64,000 bases of DNA, taken from Emmonsiellopsis sp. PD_33. Taxonomy: Eukaryota > Ascomycota > Eurotiomycetes > Onygenales > Ajellomycetaceae. The position numbers were made by a program, and so were the translations under genes. The DNA is taken from the NCBI GenBank assembly GCA_032988165.1, contig JANTQF010000153.1, positions 1 through 64,000 of the forward strand. The letters run 5' to 3'. Below the pieces are notes generated by a model. The model was not told the origin of the DNA. It worked only from the letters and a program-made list of their open reading frames with translations, and ran no database searches. Of this stretch, positions 46,833 through 59,230 are shown in pieces. The number at the start of each line of letters is the position of its first letter. The stretch's first letter is position 1.

Positions 46833-49800
46833 TTACTCCCCCTCCTCCTCAACATGGTGTTTACCAACAATCGACAGGAAAACCTGATCCAGCGTCGTTT
46901 GACTGACTGAATAATATTGGAAACCAAACTTGGCCTTGTTACGCTCGAGTAGTGAGAACAAGTTACTAATTCCCGACGAACTACCATTCTTTGCAGTCCC
47001 GGATCCAGCAACGGATGGGGAGCCCTGACTGGATTGCTGTCCGGGGCCAAAGTGATGTGAGATTCTATCAGTTTCTTCCTCCTCTGACGACACCGTTTGG
47101 CCGGAGGACGCGGGAACACTGAATCTCATCTGGCCGTGATATGTTTTTTGCTCAATAATTGCGCCGGGGAAGGCCTGCAAAACCCACTCCCGGATGCGCC
47201 TCATGGTGGGCTCGTCGGTGTGAGGCGCGGTACTGTGAACAAAATGAACGTGGTACATGTTTCCGTGTTTGCGGCGGAGGTAATCTGTCGTTCCGAGCGC
47301 GAGCATTTTCTTCGCCATTATGCCTGCCCGATTTGCGAGGGCATCGGCTTCTTCCATGGAATGGGTTGTCAAGACTAGAGAGCGGCCCGGTACCACGGAG
47401 GCGAGGGTGCGCCACATAACACGCTTCGAAGCTGCGTCCATTCCTGAGGAAGGCTCGTCAAGCAATAGGACCGTTGGGTTGCCCATTAATGCGATACCTA
47501 GAGACAGCTTGCGCTTGTTTCCACCGGAGAGTTGGCCTGCCATGCGGTTGCCATAGAGTGTGAGACCAACTGCACGTATGACTTCACGTACGTTGTGTTC
47601 AACGTCAGAAACGCCGCGTATACGTGCGTAGAACCTTAAATGCTCAAGAACAGTCATCTGGTCCATGGCGTCAAATTGAGGGCACACTCCAAGGTAAGAG
47701 CGGGCGGTGGCACGGTGTTTCGACACAGATACATTCTCAACGAAAATTTCCCCGCCCTTTCGGGATGGCTGAATATCTCCTCTGATAAGGCTGATAGTAG
47801 TGGATTTTCCGGCGCCGTTGGGTCCGAGCAATGCGAAAACTTCACCCCGAGCAACCCCAAATGTCACATCTTGGACAGCGACGAATTTGCCAAAAGTTTT
47901 GCTAAGGTGCAATACTCTAAGACCGTCGTTGGAGCTGGAAACTCGAGTGAGCTCGTTACTAATGTCTGCATCAGTATCTAAAATTTCCTCCGCATCTTCA
48001 GACTTGAATTTTGCTCGTAGTTTCCGAAGAAGTGGGCCACTGTCCCACCAAAGGAGCAGGCCAAACAGGAACAATGACTGTAAAATGAGGTAAAGAATCG
48101 GTCCTCCATATAACGTAATGTCTCCAGGATATGTGATGATTTCTTTATCGTCACAGAGGATTGAGAACATATTCAGGGACGCAAACATCGATCGGGTTAC
48201 GTTGCCAATGGGCGAAAAAGCAGCAATGACAAAGTGGACGACGGTGACTAGGGAGTCGATCCGGTTGGTTGGAGCATATGTCAACACGGACATGTATCCA
48301 ATAAAATAGATCAAAAACATGACACTGGAATCTCGTTAGTACCCAATTAATCGATTTGGGGGGAATCAGATCACTCACGCTTGGCCGCCAGCTGCAAACG
48401 CGAAAGCTGCCAACGGTGATCGCGAAAATACTGAAATGACATATGAAAGCAGGGTCGACGCCAATCCGTAAAGGAACAATACTACAAAGAGGTACTCGAC
48501 ATGATACCACTCATCCGATGCTCCTCTGAATATGCCAATGACAAGAATGCTCACAAAAAGAACAATTAGGAAATCGAATGCAACATATGCTAACCACAGA
48601 GGCAGACTCCTAACGCCGTTGCTATAATGCAGAGCTCGAACGTTCCGGAGACGTTCAATCGTAGGGTAAAGAGCGAAGAATGCAGGATAGACAGACAGAG
48701 CCAAACCAAAGTAGGTGATCAATTGGAGTGTCTTTCCGGTGTCGGCGGCCCAAGGAATATTGAAACCTTGATATTGGCTTCCAATGGTAACGTTGGTTAA
48801 GAGGTTATTCATCGCATTTTGAGTGATCGTCGCAAAGGAAATATCGCCATCACCGCGCCAGGCAAAAGTTGGTGGAGAGGAACTGTCTCCCAGGAAAAAG
48901 CCACCGGGTGTGACGTTGTGGAAGCGCGTTTCGATATAGTTGTTAAACTCTTGAATAGTCTCAACCATATGCACTCTTTCAATCAAGAAACTGGAGTTTA
49001 TCCCAGAAGACGAAGCCGATGGGGGCAGAGAATTTGAGAATGCACGCAAGACGTCTAGTGATAGTCTGCTTGCGGGACCCACAACCAATTCGATGTCAAG
49101 ATTAGATAGCAAGCCAGATATTTTAGCTTCGCGGACAGTTTCGGGGCCAGTACATCCCGGCCTACTGTACCCCTCGAGGAATAGGGTGACTAACCCAGCG
49201 GCAATAATGGGCAAAAGAAGTGCAACGAGGTAGGGAAGATAGTTCCGACGTAGGATTGTGGCTCTTTTACAGAACAAAATCCAGGCTTGAAGGGGCATTC
49301 CGATTCGTTTACCGGTTACTAGCTGGGGAGCAGAGCCGTCCTTGACCTGCTTAGCCTCTTTTATGGCTTCATCTGTGTCTTCATCGTCATATAGAGAAGC
49401 CGGTCGCAATTGAATTTCCTCTGCGACCTTCAGGAAGACATCTTCAATAGTTGGACCACTGACGCGGTATTCCTTGATTCCCTTCTCTTCTAATTTCGTC
49501 ACGAAATCGGCAGCCTGAGAAGAGTCACTGACGGTATACATTGTTTCATCGTAGTGGGTTTCAGACGCGATGCCTTCAAATTGTGGAAGAGAGAGCTTCT
49601 CTGAGCCTGGGACATGATAAACGTGGATCCTGTATCCGGAACCCAGTTGGTGCTTGAGTTCGACACTTGTCCCCTGGGCTTTGAGGACTCCTCTCGATAG
49701 AATGGCAATATGGTCAGCAAGAAGATCAGCCTCGTCCAAAAAGTGGGTGGTAAGTAAGATTGATCTAGTCCCCCGTTCAGCAAGGAGGATATCCCATATC

Positions 49801-51834
49801 TTTCTTCTTGAAAGCGGGTCCAATCCGGAGGAAACCTCATCAACACAGCATATGGTCGACCCTCCCGTAAACATCATAGCCAATTGAAGTTTTCGTTTCT
49901 GGCCTCCAGACAAGGTTTTAGAGCGAGCATTTAGCTTTTTATCCAAATCGCATGCTTTGATGAGCTCTGAAATTTGCTCGTTTGTGTCGGTAGTTTTTCC
50001 CGCCTTTAGCTTATTAAATATTTTGACGTGCTCCTGAACCGTTAGGCGATCCCACAAAACGTTCCGCTGTGGACATAGACCGAATCCACCGGTCTCGTCA
50101 TAGTCAACAGTGATTGTTCCGGAGCTAATTTTAGATAGACCGGAGATTGCATCAAGTGTGGTGGATTTTCCACTGCCGTTTGCGCCAAGCAGGATCATGA
50201 TTTCGCCCTTCACAACATCCAAGCTGATGTTGTCCACTGCCAAAACATCTTGCCGTTTGCTTCCGAAGATTGGTGCGATATTTTTGTACCACCAGTTAGG
50301 TCGATATTCTTTCGAGAAACCGTTGATCGAAACGGCAGGGGAGCTACCACCCAATGACGTATGTTTTCTGCTTTTCGAGGTCGTCCCATAAAGCAGTCGC
50401 TCCACGAAGGCGCCTAGAATCGGATATATAATGATTTGTATAATCATTAGAACCCACAGAGCGATACCTGGCAATGTCCACGGGCTTTCAGGTGCAGCTT
50501 CAACAAGATTGGTGGCCTGGTTTTGCCTTTCCCATCTAGCCATGAATATGGTAAAGTAGACATAGTTCATGGGAGGGAATAAAAGGCTGAGAATCCCAAC
50601 AACACCAGTGGAAGTCACCTTGATCATTTGAGCAATGATACCAAGCAATAGGCAGGAAATGACAGCCGCGATGCCGCTTAGCTGTGACTTTCTGAAGAAC
50701 GACGCGCCAAAAAGGGAGAAGGACGATATTGAGAGGCCTGACAGAAGGTGGAAGATTATTTGGATCCCAGCTGAGGTTTTAGTAAACACCCCGGCCTTGA
50801 TGATAATGGCCATAATAATCCATCCGGGCGCGTATATCATATCCAACGCAAGATGTGCTGAAATGATACGCGCTGCTTGAGGCTGCCATCGGGCCTTGTT
50901 CGGCATCATACAGTCGATAAGTTGGCTCATACCCAATTCACGCTCGTTCGAAAAAAGGCCTGTCAGCTGATAGCTGACACCAACTGTGCCGATGAACATG
51001 GCGACACCAAGAATGTCAATGATTGCTCCCATATATCGGACCCGAATTCTCTCTTTTCGTTCTTCCTCGTTTAGGGACGTAAACGGATATTCCATAACCT
51101 GCGGGGTTACCAATCAGCACACCGTCTATTTCATAACGACAGCTAGGATAACAAACCTCTTCAGGCAGGGCATCATCATTGGGAGTCATATTCAGGGACG
51201 CTATCGCCCAATCGATTGCATGCTGAAAGGGCAGAACAGCAATCTGAGCGTCATTGTCTGATTTCGTTACGTCGATGCTTCCCCCTAACGCACGATCGGC
51301 CCTGATAGAGTAATTCCAAATCCCACCGGGGCCTTCCTCGGGTGACGAAAAGAAAACAGCCGCCGCAATACATGATGAAGTTCCTCGAAGCGTACTTCGA
51401 CAAGAATCGCTCAATTCGGGGAGCGAGGAGAGTATGTCCACTTTTATTCCGCTTGCTTTAGCCGGCCTGGCAACTTGTGCGATCACTCGTTCGATATCCC
51501 CTCCAGAAAATCCATTGTTCACAAACGTTATCTTATCTCTTCCACCAGGCGCAAGTTTCAATGCATCGGTAAACGAGCGTACAGGGATTGGGTCAGCGAT
51601 TCCAAATTCCGAGGGGGGTATGAACAGGTTTTTTGCGTATGATCTAGGGTCATCTATCAGCAAATTGTTCATAGATAGACAGCAATGGGATATACATTCT
51701 ACAAACACTCACATAAATGCAATAAAAATCACGGGGAGGAATAGGGCGCGGAGGGGTGTCGTGAACCAAGGACGAACGAGCGTAATCAACAAGTTCTTCA
51801 ACGTCAACGTCCAGATTTGCCGTATGAAAGCCAT
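46833..51834 (-). CDS. ABCA-type full-size ABC transporter
   Basis: Large membrane transporter of the ABCA subfamily (lipid-type exporters/floppases in animals; role in fungi poorly known). Four exons fit: 51834-51713, 51643-51157, 51098-48379 and 48324-46833, giving 1606 residues. Order is TMD1-NBD1-TMD2-NBD2. The N-terminus starts MAFIRQIWTLTLKNLLITLV, the first helix of ABCA proteins, followed by a large extracytoplasmic loop. NBD1 has Walker A GANGSGKST (about 508-516), LSGGQKRKL and CCVDEVSSGLDP. NBD2 has Walker A GPNGAGKST (about 1277-1285), LSGGNKRKL and LLLDEPSSGMD. Both sites look catalytically complete, unlike the neighbouring PDR pump. The branch-like TACTAAC in the last intron and all donors (GTGAGT, GTTTGT) are plausible; the exon 2 acceptor was chosen to keep the frame. 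Confidence 0.93.
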
Positions 51835-53062
51835 GGTTGTGAGATGCAGCAACGTTTCGTTTGTTGACAATCGCTGCCAGCGGTTTCGCGATGGGATGGA
51901 GAACGCTCTCGGCGCTGGCGAATCCTCCTGTTCGAACCAGCCTATCGCAGAGTCGCCATGTCGGCAGGTTTATGCCAGCAAAATTGGGGGCGAATGCGCA
52001 GCGACGTTCTCGGGGACAATCTCCGTAAGTTATTATATCTGCCTGATGAAGAGGCAGAGTAGAACGACCCGCAAGAAAGAACCAAGCGGCTAAAGTAAGT
52101 TACCACACTCGGATTGCGAAGGACTGCCACCTAAATAGCAAAGGCTGAGGGACCCATCAACTGCCAAGGACTAGACCAAGACAGGCCAGAGAATTCTAGC
52201 ACCTGGGCAGGGAGCCGAGCTCTTGGCCGGGGGTTGGGCTTGTGATTTATTATATGGATTTGTGAAAAAAGGCCCCATCGTTGGAAATTCCCAGTGCCAG
52301 AACAGACCGGGAAACAGCCGCAACTTGAAGCCGTGAAAGATAGCCTTCCCGCAGCTCTTCAAACTTTCTCTTGGGCTTCTGAAAGTTCCCTGAAGGTTCG
52401 TTCCCTCGCCTGGCGTCCTATCCGCTAAGGAGCCCAAGCCCCCCGCACCAACGTCAGGACATGGAGTCGGCCTCAGGTTTTGCCGACCCCAAGAAAAATA
52501 GCGCCTTGAATCAAGATGTCGAACCATGAGTCGGAAAGCCATTTTGGTCCTGCATCGTTATCAGAATGCTGTGCTAAATAGTACCGTCAGCATATGTGGC
52601 TCGTTCAAGGAGAGGAATCCGCGAGGTCACATCTTCGTATACACGTGTGTTGTGCGTCAAGGTTCACGGTTCCGATGGAGCCAGCACAAGGCTTTCCCCG
52701 GCATTCCATTGTATCCCTCCCTACCAGAAACACTTTATAGTTTCTGCAAATGGGGATCTCGAAACAACTCGAAACAACAAAATGCTGAATAGGCCTCATG
52801 GCATGTGGTGAGTTCAAGTTCTTTTTGTCATAGTAGTATCATTGAGGTAACCTTGGAAGGCGAGATAGAAGTCCACCGCCACGTGATATCGAATTCTGAC
52901 AATGCACAAAAGCCCTAACCGGCTGACCCCCTTAACTCGTTAACTAACTTGGCGGCAGACGCCACAAACGCTGCGAGATGAATTGCTTTTTCCAGGGCGC
53001 TTCCATCTCTTTCTTGGTGAATTCTACGCCTTCTGAGAGCATGGACGAACAACATTCTATTT
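51835..53062. other. ABCA promoter region and intergenic
   Basis: Upstream sequence of the ABCA gene (minus strand) and further right the left flank of the oxidoreductase relic. The plus-strand ORF reaching into this region is antisense to ABCA exons 1-2. No other gene is supported. Confidence 0.55.
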
Positions 53063-53380
53063 TTGGCTCCCAAACACCCCGGCTTTAAGGACACCTCTTT
53101 ACAACTCCTTGGGTGGTGGGAACGGGCAAAATTCATCGAAAAGACAGAGCATTGGATGCCCACTGTATGGGATAACCCCCTGAACGCAATGGCCACAATC
53201 AAAGTCGAGGATGACAATCTTGATGTGGCTGGGATGGTAACTTGGGTCCCATTCCGGGGGGTGGCATATCGGGACGGGCAAAAAAATCGAATAACGCTGC
53301 CAAAAGTTCACAGCGAGCTTCTAGCTCACGGTATGCCTCTAATCACCTACCATATAACATTAATGGGATCGAAAAGCCAC
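53063..53380 (+). other. Short unidentified coding-like segment
   Basis: An open plus-strand stretch of 107 codons starts MAPKHPGFKDTSLQLLGWWE and has a Trp-rich, well-mixed composition. A consensus-like donor (GTATGC at 53331) and an acceptor (CTGCCTAG ending 53394) could splice it to the right, but the joined frame stops after about 15 codons and does not enter the oxidoreductase frame. It may be the left part of the same decayed gene or an unrelated small gene. Confidence 0.35.
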
Positions 53381-53395
53381 TGACAACTGCCTAGG

Positions 53396-53903
53396 AACGC
53401 CATTGCAATCATCACATTCAAAAAAGACAAACGAATAATTGGCCATGCCATAAATCTGCACAACCAATACGTCAAAGACCTAGCCCGGGAAACGGGCGAA
53501 GACAACTTTAACTCTCCAGCCCATGCCCAGATTCTTCGCAGGCACCATCAAGATGAAGGGCGGCAATGTGCTCGGTCTAAAAGACCAGCAAACGAATTCC
53601 GTGCTTTGGACCGGCTACATTGGTTATCAAGGTACTTCAGAAGCCGCTGGCTGTAGTCCGGGCTCGGCTGAATGTCATGGCGAGGGACCTTCAGAACTTC
53701 GCGGTATCCGTGCGCAGTGATAATAGGCCGATTTATAGGAATTATTCCGACCAATCGCAGGATCCGCTGGGGAGTTATGGGGAGAAGAACGTAGCTTTCA
53801 TCCGGCGCGTGGCTGCGAGGTATGGTCCGGTGGGTGCTGTGCAGAGATGGATCCCTGGTGGATTTAAGGTTGCATGTGTTGGAGTGAGAGATCTTTGTAG
53901 ATA
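53396..53903 (+). pseudogene. C-terminal relic of an FAD-linked oxidoreductase (berberine-bridge type)
   Basis: Three consecutive frames together resemble the C-terminal half of fungal FAD-linked oxidases with a BBE domain. The first (to about 53515) reads GHAINLHNQYVKDLARETGEDNF. The second, shifted by an indel near 53515, reads LQPMPRFFAG then MKGGNVLGL. The third, shifted again near 53650, reads VRARLNVMARDLQNFAVS, then YRNYSDQSQDPLGSYGE and the family ending VQRWIPGGFKV. The N-terminal FAD-binding domain with its His/Cys flavin-attachment sites is missing to the left. Two frame changes plus truncation indicate a dead gene; sequencing errors could explain the shifts but not the missing half. 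Such oxidases often belong to secondary-metabolite loci. Confidence 0.65.
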
Positions 53904-54278
53904 GAGATACATCCATATATCTATATTAATGACATTTATTTTTTCTATTTGCATCTCTTTGGGCCAGCCATAGGGTTCAATTTTCGAACATTCTACCCTT
54001 TTTTCCCTGATCCCCTATATCATGACAATATTGATGTTCCTGTGCACTTACTTTCTGTCTTCTGGTAACCAGTAGCTCTAGCACTAGTTATAAAATTCAT
54101 TGACTCCCCTCTGGTAGGGGCTTTAGTCTTGCAGATGTTTACCTGCAGCATAGTTCAAGTGCCGTGTGTCCAACGGTCTCCTCCCGGCAATTACGATTTC
54201 AACATGGATCCCTCTCGTTGCACTTATGATATTCATACATATACCCAGGCATGTCATTATCTGCATAGTGAAGAATCT
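53904..54278. other. 3' intergenic, oxidoreductase relic to transcription factor
   Basis: About 375 bases, AT-rich, lying beyond the stop of the minus-strand Zn2Cys6 gene. Nothing else is seen. Confidence 0.6.
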
Positions 54279-56597
54279 CTATAAGGAAGATGCATTTTCC
54301 GAATCAATGTCGGGAAATAACCCTACCACTGAAGACCAGTTAAACTGGTCATCCTGCAAAGCTCCCCAAAAATCGACCCCCCCAACATGAGGCCACATGT
54401 CCAAGGACCCAATAGAAGAAAAGTCGCCCCCGCTCAGCCCATTCGAATGATTATCGGTGTCTGTCATAGGCGTAGCAGCAGTAGGGATGGAGGGAGGCGG
54501 TATATTGAGCATGTTACGCGATTGATCCAGTACATCTTGTTGCGAAATCTTTGCCTTTAGATTGACCATGAGTTCACAAAGCGAACGAATCAATTTGGCC
54601 CCCACAGCATAGACACAGCCACCGGCAAAAGCGGAATCAGACGAGTTCCATGGTGCAGCTATCATGCTCTCTAGGGACTGCGTGCATTTCCTGAAGAGCT
54701 CCAGCTGCCTATCGAATTGTGGATTCAGTCTGCCGAATGTTTTGTAGACGATGACGTTGTTCTCTACTATGTTTTTAGCATAGGAGACGAGTTCGAGCAT
54801 GAGGTGACGGGAAGGAGGGTGGAAAGCAACGCCATTGAGTTTCATGGTGTCTATGCATTGGATAAACATTTCCATGATGTCGCCCATCTTGGACGGAAAC
54901 GGCGAGCCGAAGGTGAGCAGAAAGGTTGGCAGGCTTATAATCGCTTCAGGGGGTGAGCAGTCAAAGGCACCCATAACCTGCCTAACGACTTGGATGGCTT
55001 CGTCAGAGTGTATTTCGTGATCACCTCCTGTTTTACCGCTTTGGAACCTTGCTCTTAGGACAGTGGCGTACCATAACGCAACACCGCATATGAAAACGTA
55101 TACGGCACGAAACCGCATTTCAAGCAAGAATTTGACAGCGGACACCTCATCCTGCTCTCTGTCGTCGGGCGAGTCCGTGAGAGACAAATTGCTGAATTCG
55201 ATATGTTCAAGACACTTCCTTTCCGCCTCCTGAATGATCATGGACAAATTTTCCAGGCTTTTCCAAGTCTGCTTCATGTTCGCCATGGCTTCCATCAATA
55301 TATAGGAACCCGTCGTGTATTGGATATGATAGATTATTTGGGGCGAGCATTGTCGATCTCTCAACACACTTTGGTATATGTCAATATGCTTTTTCATGAC
55401 GCTAATCATATGTCGCATTGTCGGGAGCGGCTTTACGATGAAACCGTCTGTGAAGGCTTCATAGCAGTATATATACATCCCCTGCATGGAATCTGTAAGG
55501 TAGCGCTCCAGCACGAGCGGGTCCGCAGCTTCCAGTTCAGTGGGGTCCAAGACAGCCTGTGCTGGCATCAGCTGCAGCTTCTCCGCAATTCTATATGCGA
55601 GATTGATGAACAGTCCCGACTGGACGGCTTTGTGGGCGGCATGTTGCGAGGTAACCAAAGCCGTAGGCTTGTAGTCGGATAATAAAAGGCTGACCACGAT
55701 GGAATCTCGATGCGTAGGCGGAGAGAAGATAAAATCCTGGCCGAAGAATGATACGGCAAGCTGGAGACTCTGTAACAATTGCGGGTTTTGCCGGGAACGG
55801 CTCTCGGGCATTTCCAATGCAATCACGCAGAGCAGAGCAAACAGTAAGTTTGTGGCAGAATTGCGAGAAATGCTATCATCTGATATCAACCGCTTCCGTA
55901 TGCTGGATAGTGTTGGTGTCTGCGGTAGAAAGAATCGATGCCAGACTAAACTATGCGGATAAGTTAGCACAACAGTATGAAGAAGTTAGATATTACTTTA
56001 GGAATCTCACCAGTCATCAAGCAAGATTGCCAGCTCATTGCTGACAAGACCCGGTAGCGACAAGTTCCAGCGTGAAGTTGCATGGGGAATACAAGATCCA
56101 AACACCAGATCGTTAACAAGGATCGAGGAAACGAAAAATCCGGGCTCAAGCATCGACCGGAAAATATCCTGTTTGCCAGGGGTTTTAGACATTGTTGCAT
56201 CGCTCTGAAATATTAAGCTGTCGTCCGCCGTTTCTGAGAAGAGATACCCCTTGATCTCCATGCTGGAGGGGGTACTACTGCTGCCCCCATCATTCAAGCT
56301 CGAATCGAGCTCTACCGTTGGCGACGCCGACAGATAATTGCTAATAGCCTGGGAATCTGTTCTCCGGGTGCGTTTTGCTGGTGGACGTCCCAAGGAGGTC
56401 CGCTCAACAATGCATTCCAGGTTGAGATTGCGGCAGCGTTCGCAAGCTTCCTCCACAGGCTGCGGAGCGCCTAAGACAGATATTGGGCCCTTGGGATTTG
56501 GAAGCCAGCATTTAATCTTCCGTGATCTACAGCCACTGCAGATTAGGCGAGCATACTGGCCTCTTGGGCCTCGTTCGGCGCGTTGATGTTTGTTCAT
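54279..56597 (-). CDS. Zn2Cys6 fungal transcription factor
   Basis: Binuclear zinc-cluster regulator, nuclear and DNA-binding, probably of CGG-type half sites. Two exons (56597-56011, 55950-54279) give 752 residues. The cluster is near the N-terminus with cysteines at 20, 23, 30, 52, 55 and 62 (C-x2-C-x6-C-x21-C-x2-C-x6-C); the 21-residue middle loop, with Pro/Gly, is longer than the usual 5-12. The basic RPPAKRTRR follows. The central region resembles the fungal-specific regulatory domain (WHRFFLPQTPTL, ALLCVIALEMPES), with a predicted helical middle and an acidic C-terminal end (FPDIDSENASSL) that may activate transcription. The start is placed at MNKHQRAERG; an upstream in-frame ATG at 56696 would add 33 residues. 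It lies beside two ABC pumps and an MFS gene, a plausible local regulator. Confidence 0.9.
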
Positions 56598-57114
56598 ATG
56601 GGAGTTTCTTTCTTGTGGACAACTCGTATATTGCGGATCACAGGCGATAAGTGCGCAATCCTTTGGATATACAAGTGAGGGGGAGATAATTAACAATGAA
56701 TACTAGTATTTATGAGGAGCACCAGCACCAGCTTCTGGTTATCTAGTGTCAGCTGACCCCAGTCATCGAGACCATGGCCCTGGAGGTTTAGGGCCTGGTG
56801 AGTAAGTCAGAAAGGAGCTAGTAAAATCCGCTTGTCAGGCGATTATGGTAGACAGGAACTCATGTTTTATTTTTGCATGAATGCTATGTTTTAAAAGGCG
56901 ACAAGAAAAAGATATCTATCTTGTAGTCTATTGAACCACTCTATTCCTTCTTTAGTTACACACTCTTAAGAAAGTTGTAGTTATGCAGATACCACCACAA
57001 AATGGGCAAATTTTGACCCCTTAGACCAATTAACTCGTTCCCGAATCCAAGTCCGGAAAGGTGCAGATGATAAGAGATGACCGAGGACTGAAAGACATGA
57101 CGGAGATCCACCCT
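56598..57114. other. Upstream region of the Zn2Cys6 gene
   Basis: About 517 bases between the regulator start and the stop of the serine protease gene, both minus strand. It serves as the regulator promoter; no gene. Confidence 0.6.
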
Positions 57115-59143
57115 TCAATCCAAACTTAGGAACCCCCCGTTGGTCAATCTTTTGATGTCTTCCTGAATAAGTTGGATTGGCGTGAAAAAGCCAAAATCCC
57201 ACCGCGAGGCTTGAGGATCCACTGCGAATAACAAACCGATCATCTCTCCTCGAGCGTTCATTATTATTGATCCAGAGTCCCCCGGCTCGGCGAAGTCACC
57301 ATTATGGTGTGGGATAATTTCCCACTCACTTGACGTTGTTCCAAGATGAGCCCAATTGATGTCCCGCTGTATCCGATTGATCTCACCGGCCGTAGGGCCG
57401 CTTGTTCGACCAATTTTGACAACCCAATCGCCCTTTTTGAAGCCGCCGAATTGTCGAACCTTCGAATCTTCGTTTTGTTGGTATGTTGGCTCGTGGGGTA
57501 GCGGAATTCGGGAACCAACAAGGAGTGAACGTGGGGGTGGCTTATTTGCAGTAAAGGTGTCAGGGGTTTCGATGAGCGCCCAATCGAGGCGCTGCTGTAA
57601 GTTAAGCCTCTGATCGTGCTTCATGCGGTAACCAGAAGCAAGGATGACTTTCCCAATAGACGGCGTAGCAAGAAGAGTGTTCAAAAGTTGGAGTTGATTC
57701 TGATTGTGTTGGTTCTGGGTATTTTTCTGAAGCTGCCGTCGAGTAAACTTTGCATCGTACGCAGCCGGATATTCCACATGCACCTGATCTAACGAAGCCC
57801 CTAAGAGGATACCGCCTGAATCTGTGCGCTGGGTAACGGATGTATCTGCCGATCGAATAACATGATAACAAGTCAAAGCGCACTTAACCTGTCGTCGGTC
57901 TGGAAGATTTAAAAAGACCCATCCACCTAGAGTACCCGCTTCATTGGGCTTATCGGCGATGCCAACAGATGCTCCATTCAGAGGTTTGGCGGTAATGTCT
58001 TCGAGAAAGGTTGGTGGTCCTCCACCATGCCCTGAAATAATTTCGCCTGGAAGAATCTCTAGCTGAATCTCAATGGGAACATTTGCCAGCATCTCCACGA
58101 GGCGCTCCTCTGCTCGATCGAAGTTGAAGCGGCTCCCAGGCGTACAGAAGACAATTATAGTGGGACTTCCGGTTCCTGAAAATCGATTCACGCGCTGATG
58201 GTACGCAATTGATGTCCATATTCTCCCCATCTCGGTCATGACAAAATTGCGAACCTCCTGTTGAATGCCAGTGAGAAGGTCAAGAAGTTTGGGATCGTCA
58301 GGTAACGGTCGAGAGACATCACAGTACATTTTGTCCGGGTTTCGGATCTCAACTTGTAATGTTGGGAACGTGGCCTTCGCACCATGTTGCCAGAACAAGC
58401 CAAGCACGGCATTTGCCGCTGCTCTCCAGGCATCAGGGCTCTCATTTGCGGTAGTTATATCTAAAGTGTTTATCCCCGCGGATTCATGGTGTCTAGGGTA
58501 ACGATATTCAAGGCGAGCTATACTCGGAGAAACGCCATAATCTACGAGGGTTGAGCGGAGCAAAGGTTGCACATGGAGGTCATAGATGTCGTGAAGTTCT
58601 GATGGACTCTGCCCGGTTTGAAAGGGGAATGGCATGGGTACCCCAGTTGCGGTCGCACGGAATTTGTCCTTTGCCGCGAGCCATTTTTCGATAGGAATTT
58701 CGCCTGCTGTTGCTAGAGGCTGGTCAGCATTCGATCGATCCTCAGGGAACTCGATGTCGCGGTGATCACCACAAAGGCATGTTCAACTTACACATGGCAA
58801 CACCAGAATCTTGTGAGAAATCCGACTCGTCGGACCGAGCCGCCTTTCTCCGAACGCCACCCATTCCGCCGAAGTGGAGACTTTGCTTGGCCAAGAGTGC
58901 CCAGGTCAAGCGATAGTATTTGGCTGTTTTTCCAAGACAGAAGTGGTTGGCCAGAGAAGATATGAAGTCTTCCAGGGCCCCAGAATATGGGGTTGAATGC
59001 TGGAGAGACGGAGGAGAGAGAGAGAGAGAGAGAGAGAGGAGGGGAGGAGCCTTCGCTTTTTGTTTGTTTTTCCAAGAGAGGTTTTCTTTAATCCTAACCA
59101 CAGGCCCCCCAGTCCGGAAATCGAGAGTTGTTTCTGGATCCAT
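57115..59143 (-). CDS. Trypsin-fold serine protease with unusual N-terminal region
   Basis: Two exons (59143-58792, 58712-57115, with a 79-nt GTAAGT..CTAG intron) give about 649 residues from the MDPETTL start; a start at 59230 would add 29. There is no signal peptide, so it is likely intracellular. Residues 120-370 carry no motif I recognise. The C-terminal third is a chymotrypsin-like domain: TLGGWVFLN opens the fold, His401 lies in LTCYHVI, Asp494 in LDWALIE and Ser597 in the classic EPGDSGS, so the triad is complete. GEMIGLLFAV and WDFGFFTPI follow as usual. It resembles DegP-like or Ssy5-like fungal proteases, but no PDZ or prodomain is evident. A CT-rich tract in exon 1 (59014-59038) encodes Ser-Leu repeats or belongs to an unseen intron. 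The substrate is unknown. Confidence 0.85.
59014..59038. repeat. (GA)n microsatellite at the protease 5' end
   Basis: About twelve GA/CT dinucleotides. On the coding (minus) strand it is a CT tract followed by CCGTCTCTCCAG, so it may be a polypyrimidine tract before a splice acceptor, or may code for alternating Ser-Leu. Confidence 0.85.
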
Positions 59144-59230
59144 GGATGGATGGATGATGATCCATGGATTGTCATCACTATGTTCTAGATATATCCGGAC
59201 CAACCTTATCCGTCCGGCAACTTGCAACAT

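Noticed and set aside
51434..52093. Plus-strand frame of 219 codons
   Set aside because: Antisense to ABCA exons 1-2, which match the ABCA family on the other strand.
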